Source: Lacrimispora sinapis
GTDB taxonomy: Bacteria > Bacillota > Clostridia > Lachnospirales > Lachnospiraceae
Direction: 5' to 3'
DNA: 64,000 bases
Assembly (NCBI RefSeq): GCF_043633585.1
Contig: NZ_CP141832.1
Coordinates: 2,914,001 to 2,978,000, forward strand
The notes under the pieces: model-generated
The model's database searches: none
What the model was told of the DNA's origin: nothing
Seen by the model: the letters and a program-made list of their open reading frames with translations, nothing else
Part shown: positions 29,541 to 36,870 of the stretch, one piece after another
Numbering within the stretch: position 1 is the first letter of the stretch
Layout of the letters: the number at the start of each line of letters is the position of its first letter
Position numbers and translations under genes: made by a program

Positions 29541-30314
29541 TTGTCAACGGTAATTACCATTACTAACCAAAAGGGCGGCGTAGGCAAAACAACCACTTCC
29601 TGCTCTCTTGCATGCGGTCTGGCCATGAAGCAAAAAAGAGTTTTGGCAGTCGATTTAGATCCACAGGGTAATCTGGGCTTTAGCCTTGGTCTTGAAATTG
29701 AATCCTGTGCTACCATATATGAAGTTTTTAAGGGTACAGCAACTTTGCAGGAGGCGATTCGTTCTGCAAAATATTGTGATGTTATTTCATCCAACATCCT
29801 TTTAAGCGGTGCTGAACTGGAATTTACCGGAAAACAGCGGGAAAGCATGTTGAAGAATATTCTTTCTACTGTAGCTGGTTACTATGACTATATTATCATT
29901 GATACTCCTCCTGCATTAAACATTCTCACTGTGAATGCTTATGCAGCTGCTGACTATCTGGTAATTCCCATGATTCCGGAAATCTTAAGCCTGTTGGGTG
30001 TTTCCCAGATTAAAGAAACGATCAATACGGTTCGGGCCTCTGTAAACCCCAATCTTGATGTTCTTGGCATTCTGCTTAATAAGTACAATTTCAGAACACT
30101 TCTATCAAAGGAAGTAAAAGAAATGGCTCAGGATATTGCGTCTCAGATAGGCACTATCGTATTTGATACACATATCCGCTCCAGTGTCAGTGTGGCGGAG
30201 GCACCGGCACAGGGCGAAAGCCTTCTGGATTATGCCCCACGGTCAAAACCTGCAATGGATTACATGTCATTGGTGGATGAGATTCTAAAATTGATTAATC
30301 AGCGTAAAAATTAA
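29541..30314 (+). CDS. ParA/Soj-family ATPase
   Basis: The start is TTG 29541 after GGAGGT. The 257-residue protein has the deviant Walker A of ParA proteins (NQKGGVGKTTTSCSL, signature K11, catalytic K16), the switch VDLDPQGNLGFSLG and the Walker B region YYDYIIIDTPPALN. These ATPases form dimers on nucleoid DNA or membrane and position cargo when a partner stimulates them. It lacks the C-terminal amphipathic helix of MinD, so DNA-based positioning is more likely. It is divergent from fliD and followed 25 bp later by a ComFB-domain protein. It is not beside a ParB or origin, so it is not obviously the chromosome partition Soj. Confidence 0.85.
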   Translation: MSTVITITNQKGGVGKTTTSCSLACGLAMKQKRVLAVDLDPQGNLGFSLGLEIESCATIYEVFKGTATLQEAIRSAKYCDVISSNILLSGAELEFTGKQRESMLKNILSTVAGYYDYIIIDTPPALNILTVNAYAAADYLVIPMIPEILSLLGVSQIKETINTVRASVNPNLDVLGILLNKYNFRTLLSKEVKEMAQDIASQIGTIVFDTHIRSSVSVAEAPAQGESLLDYAPRSKPAMDYMSLVDEILKLINQRKN

Positions 30315-30339
30315 TATATAATGAGAGGAGTTTGAAACA

Positions 30340-31041
30340 ATGGCTAGAAAAAGCAGTAAGACTGCCCATGTCATGAATCTGTTGGCGGGTGAGGAATCAG
30401 AATCCTCCAAATCAGAAGCAGCGAAAGAGAATCTTGCTGCAAGTCTGAATACAGATTCCTCCGAAACGATAAAAGAGCTTACTGTATTGGCTCATAAAGC
30501 TTCCATTCAGACACAGGAGGGACCGTTGTCCCCTTCCCCCATTTCCATTATTGATATGTCTTCTTCTGCTCCTGACCCGGTTTCTGAATTGATCCGGCAA
30601 CAGCTGGAAGAGGAGGAAGGGATTGCTCCAGAAGATGATACAGAATCTGTCCCTTTGGAAATTACATCTATAGAGAACAGCGTTCCAGAAGCTGATCGTT
30701 CTGTTTCTGAGGAATCTTCCAGTACAATGGACCCGGTTCCAAAAGAAGACGTGGCAACCCAAAGACCACCGATTCCAACCTACCAATATGTAAATGTTAT
30801 GGAATATATCGTGAAAAGTTTGGTGGATACCTATGTGAGTAAATTTGACACCTGTTCCTGCGGACGATGCGTTGCAGACATCACAGCGCTGACGCTAACA
30901 AAACTAGCTCCAAAGTATATTGTTGTGGAATCAAATTCTGCATCTCCACTGTTAAATTTTTATACCAACCGATATTCGCAGCAGGTAATTGTTGAAATTA
31001 CAAAATCCTGTTTTGTCGTAAAACAAAACCCACACCATTAG
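30340..31041 (+). CDS. ComFB-domain protein, candidate ParA partner
   Basis: The 233-residue protein has three parts. A basic N-terminal peptide (ARKSSKTAHVMNLLAGEE) resembles the short basic peptides with which partner proteins stimulate ParA ATPases. A long Ser/Glu/Pro-rich linker follows (about 20-145). The C-terminal ComFB domain (150-225) has the family motif NVMEYIV and the cysteine cluster CSCGRC (172-177) before ADITALTL, with another cysteine at 224. ComFB domains have been reported as cyclic dinucleotide receptors in cyanobacteria and Bacillus. It is in one unit with the ParA-like gene. AGAGGAGTTTG precedes ATG 30340. The stop lies in the loop of the shared terminator. Confidence 0.7.
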   Translation: MARKSSKTAHVMNLLAGEESESSKSEAAKENLAASLNTDSSETIKELTVLAHKASIQTQEGPLSPSPISIIDMSSSAPDPVSELIRQQLEEEEGIAPEDDTESVPLEITSIENSVPEADRSVSEESSSTMDPVPKEDVATQRPPIPTYQYVNVMEYIVKSLVDTYVSKFDTCSCGRCVADITALTLTKLAPKYIVVESNSASPLLNFYTNRYSQQVIVEITKSCFVVKQNPHH

Positions 31042-31054
31042 GCGTGGGTTTTTT
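31025..31054. terminator. Bidirectional terminator, comFB-like / EAL-HDOD
   Basis: AAAACCCAC (31025-31033) pairs with GTGGGTTTT (31044-31052), followed by T on the plus strand. Both convergent genes end inside the loop: TAG at 31039-31041 on plus and TAA (31040-31038) on minus. Confidence 0.85.
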
Positions 31055-32318
31055 CTTCTGAAAGATCTGTTTCCTGTTCTGCGCTGATAATGAGACTATT
31101 CCATATCTCATTTACCGCATCTACACAATCCATATATGTTTGTGCAAGTAATCCGGAAGGCAATCCAAGTTCGTCAGACATGGCTTTTACACTCTTCCAT
31201 TCCGCATTTTCATAGCTTAAGATGAGTTTATATAGCGTGCCGCAGATTCCTTCTTTTTTTATTAAAGCATCTTTGATCTCCTGTGCTACCGGTATTTCCT
31301 TTAAAATCTCCTCCAACGGAGCATTGATCATGTACTGAAGGGTTGAAAACATTCCCATGATGTATGCTTCTGAGCGGAGAATCGGGAAATCACGGACATG
31401 GTCAGAAAGAACCATAGCAAAATTTGCTCTCAGGAATGATATTTTCATGATTGCTTCCAGAGCCTGATCATGATGAGAATCATTGTTAAAGCTCAGGAGA
31501 TAAACCCACTGCTTTAACTGACTGATCCCCATGGTAATCAGGGCCTGGCGAATGGAGGATACTCTGCAGCGCATTGCAAAATAAGCAGAGTTTACAATCT
31601 TAAGAAGTGTATAACTCAAAGCGGTATCCCGGCTGATGATCTCTTCGATCTGCTCGATGTCCGGTTCATCCTTTGATACTTCTACAACCAACTGAAAGAA
31701 GTTTCCCTGCAGGAATTCCATACGGTTTACTTTTTTGGCCAATGCTTCTGCAACATAACTTCCTTCAACAAAATCAGCATTGATCTCCAAGGCAAGGTCG
31801 TAGTCTTCTTTTTCTTTCACACCAGTTGCAATACACTTTTTATCAAGACCTTTCATGGTGTTTATGATATTAATTAATGATTCCCGGTCTTTTGGATCTC
31901 TCTTATTCCCGATATCAATTTTTATGTATGTGGCAAAGTCCAGCATGGAGAAAAAACTGGGCGAAAACTGAAAATCATTAATAGCGAACTCATACCCTTC
32001 CGATCTGTACTTTCTAATAATCGTAGGTGCCAGAGGGTGAATCATAACATGATCTTCAATCTGGATTACCATTTTCTCTTTGTCAAAAATCCTGGGTGTA
32101 TTTCGAAACAGCAAAGCCGGAGTAAAAGTAACAAAGGTAAGTTTATCATCTGCAAAACTATCGGAATTCTGCATAAGAAAATCCGAAATGGTGTCAGCAA
32201 CTGCTACATCAGAACTGCTGTAGATGGAATTATAGTCCTTCTGAAACAATACTTCATATCCAACAATCCTGTCCTCCTTCAAAGCCTTAATCGGCTGTCG
32301 GGTGACATATCTATCCAT
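31038..32318 (-). CDS. EAL-HDOD domain protein, EAL part degenerate
   Basis: The 426-residue protein has an N-terminal EAL fold (about 1-200) and a C-terminal HDOD domain (about 205-400; ISRDTALSYTLLKIVNSAYF, then VSSIRQALITMGISQLKQWV). The EAL site is not intact: the signature is EVL (GYEVLFQ), and the DDFGTG loop is NDFQFS. It is therefore probably not a c-di-GMP phosphodiesterase but a binding or scaffold protein. Comparable EAL-HDOD proteins act in motility signalling. It is the last gene of the fla/che operon and overlaps cheV by 8 bp. Confidence 0.85.
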   Translation of the reverse strand: MDRYVTRQPIKALKEDRIVGYEVLFQKDYNSIYSSSDVAVADTISDFLMQNSDSFADDKLTFVTFTPALLFRNTPRIFDKEKMVIQIEDHVMIHPLAPTIIRKYRSEGYEFAINDFQFSPSFFSMLDFATYIKIDIGNKRDPKDRESLINIINTMKGLDKKCIATGVKEKEDYDLALEINADFVEGSYVAEALAKKVNRMEFLQGNFFQLVVEVSKDEPDIEQIEEIISRDTALSYTLLKIVNSAYFAMRCRVSSIRQALITMGISQLKQWVYLLSFNNDSHHDQALEAIMKISFLRANFAMVLSDHVRDFPILRSEAYIMGMFSTLQYMINAPLEEILKEIPVAQEIKDALIKKEGICGTLYKLILSYENAEWKSVKAMSDELGLPSGLLAQTYMDCVDAVNEIWNSLIISAEQETDLSEEKTHA

Positions 32319-33234
32319 TATTATTCTTCCTCCTCTGAGTCAGATGGTCTATTACTTCAACCAGATGGCCGATCTCCGGTTTACTCAACTGCTCATCAGC
32401 CCCTAACTGTTTTCCCTTTATCATCAATTCCTGATTGATCATGGATGAGAAAATAATAAGAGGTATCTGTTGTAGCTTAGGGTCCGTTTTTACAAGCTTT
32501 GTCAGCCTGTGGCCATCCATCTCCGGCATCTCAATGTCAGTTATGATAAGGCTTACTTTTTTCTCCAGATCGGAATCATCGCGTATCTTTTCCAGATAGT
32601 CCCAGGCCTCCTGTCCGTTATTTTTAAATGTCAGATTTTGATATCCGGCTTTTCTAAGCGCTGCTTCTATCATCTTTGTCAAAAGAATCGAATCTTCTGC
32701 AATCAGAATCGGACAGTCAATTGCGGTTCTCTGTCCAAGCTTATTAAGCTCGTCCAGCTGAATTCCTGTCTCAGGAGCAATTTCTGCAACGATTTTTTCA
32801 AAATCCAAAATCGTAACCAGGTCATCTCCGCACTGAGCTATCCCAGTCGCTACCCCTTCATCGCCCCGGCTGATGGTATCATCCGGTTTTTGGATATCCT
32901 TCCAAGAAATACGGCTGATTCCAACTACACTATGAACACGGAATGCGATATGCAGTTTATTGAAATTTGTAATAATAAACAAATCTTTCGGCTGCTTCTC
33001 AGAAACTCTTCCTGTCAGGTAGTGAGGAAGATCAATCACCGTAAGCAAAAGATCCCTTGGTTTGAAAATACCTTCTACAGAAGGATGGGCATGGGGGATA
33101 GGCTTTACTTTATCTGACATCATAATTTCACGAACTTTTGCAACATTGATCCCATATAACTCGCCATAAATGGTGAATTCCATTATTTCTATCTCATTGG
33201 TTCCTGATTCTAACAAAATTTCTGTTTCTGCCAT
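32311..33234 (-). CDS. cheV: Chemotaxis protein CheV (CheW-receiver fusion)
   Basis: The 307-residue protein has a CheW domain (about 15-160; EFTIYGELYGINVAKVREIM, then LLTVIDLPHYL) and a C-terminal receiver domain (about 175-300). The receiver has ILIAEDSILLTKM, phospho-acceptor aspartate in LIITDIEMPEMDG, and conserved lysine in LSKPE. CheV couples receptors to CheA and provides phosphorylation-dependent adaptation. AAAGGAG precedes the ATG. It is followed by the EAL-HDOD gene with an 8-bp overlap. Confidence 0.95.
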   Translation of the reverse strand: MAETEILLESGTNEIEIMEFTIYGELYGINVAKVREIMMSDKVKPIPHAHPSVEGIFKPRDLLLTVIDLPHYLTGRVSEKQPKDLFIITNFNKLHIAFRVHSVVGISRISWKDIQKPDDTISRGDEGVATGIAQCGDDLVTILDFEKIVAEIAPETGIQLDELNKLGQRTAIDCPILIAEDSILLTKMIEAALRKAGYQNLTFKNNGQEAWDYLEKIRDDSDLEKKVSLIITDIEMPEMDGHRLTKLVKTDPKLQQIPLIIFSSMINQELMIKGKQLGADEQLSKPEIGHLVEVIDHLTQRRKNNNG

Positions 33235-33316
33235 ACTTTTTCTCCTTTATCCCTATATGATCAGCAAAAACAACTGCCTACTGATTTATCGACACTCATC
33301 CGCTGGTTCATAATGC

Positions 33317-33799
33317 TTACATAACAATTTCTGCTCTTCCATATGTACGAATTTTGACCAATCCGGTACTGATATCAACCGACATGGTACGTGCATAATT
33401 TTCCCCAACATCCTCTGCTGCAAGCCGTATCCCTGATGCTTTTAATATCTGCTTTACGCTGGTTATATTTCTCGCTCCGATATTGCCAAGAGTGCTATTC
33501 CCCTGCAATTGGAACATCTTTGCCCCTCCGGCAATCTTAGCGATCAGCCTGGGCTTTCTGGCTCCCATTATTTCAATTTTACGAAAAGTTTCTGCAAGAC
33601 CTGTATCTGCATACTTAAAAACATTTCCGTCTCCTGAACCGTATACTTCCGGGAGCATGATGTGTACAAGTGCTCCCAGCTTAATCATGGGATCATATAG
33701 ACTAATGCCGATACAGGAACCAAGTGCATAAGTGATAAGTGTACCTTCCTGCCTGGCAAATTTCATATCCGCGATCCCTACTGTAATTTGTTTATCCAT
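33317..33799 (-). CDS. cheD: Chemoreceptor glutamine deamidase CheD
   Basis: The 160-residue protein has the CheD active site: cysteine in YALGSCIGISLYD (C29) and histidine in LGALVHIMLP (H46), plus KIAGGAKMF and NIGARN. CheD deamidates receptor glutamines and binds CheC, raising CheC phosphatase activity. It overlaps the cheC end by 8 bp, so the interacting partners are co-translated. Confidence 0.96.
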   Translation of the reverse strand: MDKQITVGIADMKFARQEGTLITYALGSCIGISLYDPMIKLGALVHIMLPEVYGSGDGNVFKYADTGLAETFRKIEIMGARKPRLIAKIAGGAKMFQLQGNSTLGNIGARNITSVKQILKASGIRLAAEDVGENYARTMSVDISTGLVKIRTYGRAEIVM

Positions 33800-34418
33800 T
33801 CGTAATCCCCAGCTTCTCCATTAGAAAGTTTAATGATTCTATATCCGGCATCATCAAAAGATCGCTCTGGAGAGCTTTCCCCCCTATAACAAACTGTCCG
33901 CTGATCATCATCATCTTATCCGTCTGGTATCCAAACTCTACCATCGGTACGCTTAAAATGCCTCCAAGCATATTTACAGCAATATCAGGAACCGATAAAT
34001 TAATGGTCACATCACTAAGTGTCGACATGGCATTCACATAAGAAGAAATGATAATGTTTCCAATTTCTTCAAGTGCAGAGGTTTCCATAACATTTAACTG
34101 ATAATAGTCTTTTATTTCCTTCTGCATCACGCTGCTTAAAACTTCATTGATAAAATCAAGTTTCAGTATAAACAGCATTAATCCGTTGATTTCTCCAGTC
34201 ATCTTTACCAGAATTGCAGCAACAATTTCCTCTGGATCACCAAGAAATTTTATGGCTTCGTTATAGCCAAGGATCTGAACATCAGGAAGAGTCATGCGCA
34301 CGGATTTTCCAAGCATGGAAGACAGTGCAGTTGCGGAATTACCGGTTCCGATACTGCCGATTTCCCGAATCAGATCAAGGCCTAATCCATTCATTTCATC
34401 ATAACGCCTTATTTTCAT
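33792..34418 (-). CDS. cheC: CheY-P phosphatase CheC
   Basis: ATG 34418 is chosen; GGAAAGAGGG lies just before it, inside a longer frame that begins at a TTG. The 208-residue protein has the two CheC half-sites. The second is canonical (LEEIGNIIIS, E118 and N121). The first reads LIREIGSIGTGN, with serine at position 22 where asparagine of the E-x-x-N pair is expected. CheC dephosphorylates CheY-P and is stimulated by CheD, the next gene. Activity may rest on the second site only. Confidence 0.93.
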   Translation of the reverse strand: MKIRRYDEMNGLGLDLIREIGSIGTGNSATALSSMLGKSVRMTLPDVQILGYNEAIKFLGDPEEIVAAILVKMTGEINGLMLFILKLDFINEVLSSVMQKEIKDYYQLNVMETSALEEIGNIIISSYVNAMSTLSDVTINLSVPDIAVNMLGGILSVPMVEFGYQTDKMMMISGQFVIGGKALQSDLLMMPDIESLNFLMEKLGITNG

Positions 34419-34455
34419 ATAATCGCCCTCTTTCCTCAACGCATACGTTTATTAT

Positions 34456-35226
34456 TTATCGCAGTGAATTAATTGTTGACTCCACTTCATCAGAAGTCTG
34501 TACCATTTTAAGCGCATAGGAATACGCTCTCTGAGCTTCCATCATTCTGGTCATCTCAAGGGCAAAATCGGTTCCTGACTCCTCCAGAGAACCTTTTACC
34601 ACTTTTGCATTTTCCAGAAGAATGGGTTCGCCATTCTTTGCTGAAGCAACAAAACCATTGTCTCCCACACTATGAATGCCGTCCATTTTAGAGAAGGTGT
34701 ACACACCAATCGCCCTTGGGTCATGTTCCCCCTCTTCCAGCTCCTCTTCTTCCTCTTCTTCTTCCTCTTCCCCATCAGGATAGGAAGTGGGCTTTACATC
34801 ATAAGATATTTCTTCTTTATCCATATTCAGAACTCTTTTTCCATCTACATTCACCAGATAGAATTTATCTTCTGTTTTTGCCAGCTGAAAACGTCCGTCT
34901 CTTGAATAAGTGATGTCTCCTGTAACAGGGTCTTTTAACATAAAAAACCCTTCCCCTTCAATCGCGTAATCGTTCTCCAACCCAGTGGTGCGGGAAGGCA
35001 TGACACTCATATTGGTCTTCACCGTATCAATTGTGGTGCCGCTTCCTGTTTTAGCGCCATTCTCTCCCTGCGCATTTCTTACTTCATTATAAATTAAATC
35101 AGAAAACACACCGTATTCTGGTTTAAAGCCTACGGTGTTGACATTTGCAATATTATTGGAAACAATATTAAGCTTTGTCTGCTGGTTCATTGCTCCCAAA
35201 GCTCCTATGTAAAAGGACTGATTCAT
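34456..35226 (-). CDS. Flagellar rod/hook-basal body protein (FlgG/FlhP-type) with acidic tract
   Basis: The 256-residue protein has the rod-protein N-terminus (SFYIGALGAMNQQTKLNIVS, NNIANVNTVGFK) and C-terminus (DFALEMTRMMEAQRAYSYAL). It matches FlgG/FlgF-family proteins that build the distal rod, as FlhO and FlhP do in B. subtilis. An unusual tract at residues 151-168 contains ten consecutive glutamates followed by more acid residues, coded by GAA/GAG triplets. It follows a paralogue by 13 bp. I cannot say which of the two is FlgG and which FlgF. Confidence 0.88.
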   Translation of the reverse strand: MNQSFYIGALGAMNQQTKLNIVSNNIANVNTVGFKPEYGVFSDLIYNEVRNAQGENGAKTGSGTTIDTVKTNMSVMPSRTTGLENDYAIEGEGFFMLKDPVTGDITYSRDGRFQLAKTEDKFYLVNVDGKRVLNMDKEEISYDVKPTSYPDGEEEEEEEEEELEEGEHDPRAIGVYTFSKMDGIHSVGDNGFVASAKNGEPILLENAKVVKGSLEESGTDFALEMTRMMEAQRAYSYALKMVQTSDEVESTINSLR

Positions 35227-35239
35227 CCGCTATACCTCC

Positions 35240-36043
35240 TTATACTCTGCCTATATCGCTTACGATCTTGCCCATAAGCTGGTCATACATCTTTAGAACC
35301 TGGGCTGCACTTTGTGAAGCCCTCTGGCTGGTCATCATGGCAGTCATCTGATCAATGGGATCACTATTGGATCGTTCCAGGGATTTCCACTGGATTCCCC
35401 CATCGACCGCATTCCCATCTGCAGTTGTAGTAAAGGTTCCGTTATTGCCTTTTACAAGCTGGTTATAATCATTAAAATCAAAAACCCCTATTTTTCCAAG
35501 TAATTGAGGCTCCTCCTCTTCTGAATCGGCTCCGTCTTCCTCTTTTCCAAGACCTTTTAACGGTACTTCATAGATATTCCCCGATTTATCAACCGAGATA
35601 TGATCCGTGGTCATTTCAATGGGATTTCCGTCTTCTCCAAGCACTCTTCCAAGGGAAGATAAACAAAGATAGCCTTCCTGATCAATCTGAAAAGAACCAT
35701 TTCTTGTATAGAGTCTGTTTCCTTTTGTATCCTGTACTGCAAAAAATCCTGGTTTTGTAAGGGCAAAATCTAAATTCTCCCCTGTTTCCTCTACATTTCC
35801 CTGATTGTAACTGGTCTTAGTTAATCCTACGGCCCGGATTGAGGACAAAGAACCGATCTGTGTTGCATTGTTTTTGTTTAAATTGCCATTGCGATATAGA
35901 ATCTCATCTTTAAAGGTGGTACTGACCATACGGTCAGATTTATATCCTGGGGTACTTGTGTTAACCATGTTATTACTGATCGTATTCAAGTTCCGGTTCT
36001 GATACAGCATTCCAGATGCCAGATTATAAAATCCATGAAACAT
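35240..36043 (-). CDS. Flagellar rod/hook-basal body protein (FlgF/FlhO-type)
   Basis: The 267-residue protein is a paralogue of the next gene. The N-terminus is FHGFYNLASGMLYQNRNLNT followed by SNNMVNTSTPGYK, and the C-terminus has DPIDQMTAMMTSQRASQSAA. It is a rod component of the FlgF/FlgG family. It too has an acidic stretch in the middle (KEEDGADSEEEEP, about 167-179), at the same place as in the paralogue. It follows fliA by 15 bp, as in other Firmicutes where rod genes trail the sigma gene. Confidence 0.88.
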   Translation of the reverse strand: MFHGFYNLASGMLYQNRNLNTISNNMVNTSTPGYKSDRMVSTTFKDEILYRNGNLNKNNATQIGSLSSIRAVGLTKTSYNQGNVEETGENLDFALTKPGFFAVQDTKGNRLYTRNGSFQIDQEGYLCLSSLGRVLGEDGNPIEMTTDHISVDKSGNIYEVPLKGLGKEEDGADSEEEEPQLLGKIGVFDFNDYNQLVKGNNGTFTTTADGNAVDGGIQWKSLERSNSDPIDQMTAMMTSQRASQSAAQVLKMYDQLMGKIVSDIGRV

Positions 36044-36058
36044 ATTTTTTCCCCTTTC

Positions 36059-36835
36059 TTATTTCCCATTTATAAAATTAGTCAAATACAGCCGAAGTTT
36101 TTGTATCGCATTGGAGTGAATCTGCGAGATCCTCGGCTCACTGACGCTCATGACCTGTGCAATCTCCTTCATATTTAATTCGTCCATATAATACAAAGAA
36201 ATAACCTTTTGCTCGTTTTCTTTTAAATTATTTATGGCAGAAACCAGAACCTGCTTAAATTCCTCCTGCAGATAATGGTCCTCCGGCTGGTCATTTTCAT
36301 TAATGGAAGGGAGCTGAAGCACTTTTTTGCTTTCGTTACCTGCTTCCAGAACCATATCCAGAGAAAGAACACTGTAAATATTGGTTTTCCCCAAAGCCTC
36401 CTGATATTTTTCCAGACTGATATTCATATGATCCGCAGTCTCCTGGGGCGTTGGGAAACGGCCCAGCCGGTTACAAAGCTCCATAGCAGCGTTATCAAGA
36501 TCTTTCGCATTCTTTCTGACGCTTCTCGGAATCCAGTCCTGCTTTCTTGCCATATCAATGATCATACCGCGTATCCGCTTGGAGATGTATGTTTCAAACT
36601 TGACATTTAATTCCGGATCAAATTTTTCGATCCCGCTCATAATCGTTAAAACGCCTTCATTTACAATATCTTCCACCTGTGCAAAGCTTAAATATACATC
36701 TCTCATTTGAATGGATATACTTTTAACCATATACATATAACGCATCACCAGCTCATGCTTGATCTTTATATCCTTTGTCTGCTTATATTTAATTAGTAAA
36801 TCTTCATTGGTATTTTGGCTAAAATCCTGTTCCAT
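36059..36835 (-). CDS. fliA: RNA polymerase sigma-28 factor FliA (SigD/WhiG family)
   Basis: The most plausible start is ATG 36835; the open frame extends to a TTG that overlaps the flhA stop, without a good binding site. The 258-residue protein has region 2 (RYMYMVKSI, DIVNEGVLTIMSGIEKFDP, FETYISKRIRGMIIDMARKQ), region 3 and region 4 (NLKENEQKVISLYYMDELNM, SEPRISQIHSNAIQKLR). The DWIPRSVRKN segment is typical of SigD. It directs late flagellar and chemotaxis genes and is held by FlgM. It is inside the early operon, as sigD is in B. subtilis. Confidence 0.95.
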   Translation of the reverse strand: MEQDFSQNTNEDLLIKYKQTKDIKIKHELVMRYMYMVKSISIQMRDVYLSFAQVEDIVNEGVLTIMSGIEKFDPELNVKFETYISKRIRGMIIDMARKQDWIPRSVRKNAKDLDNAAMELCNRLGRFPTPQETADHMNISLEKYQEALGKTNIYSVLSLDMVLEAGNESKKVLQLPSINENDQPEDHYLQEEFKQVLVSAINNLKENEQKVISLYYMDELNMKEIAQVMSVSEPRISQIHSNAIQKLRLYLTNFINGK

Positions 36836-36870
36836 TCCGACTAACACTGCCTTTCTGACATAAACACCCG

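Noticed and set aside
29541..30314. ParA-like gene as FlhG (YlxH/MinD-like flagellar number regulator)
   Set aside because: It lacks the MinD/FlhG C-terminal amphipathic helix, is not next to flhF or flhA, and is paired with a ComFB protein. A distant relation cannot be excluded without a tree.
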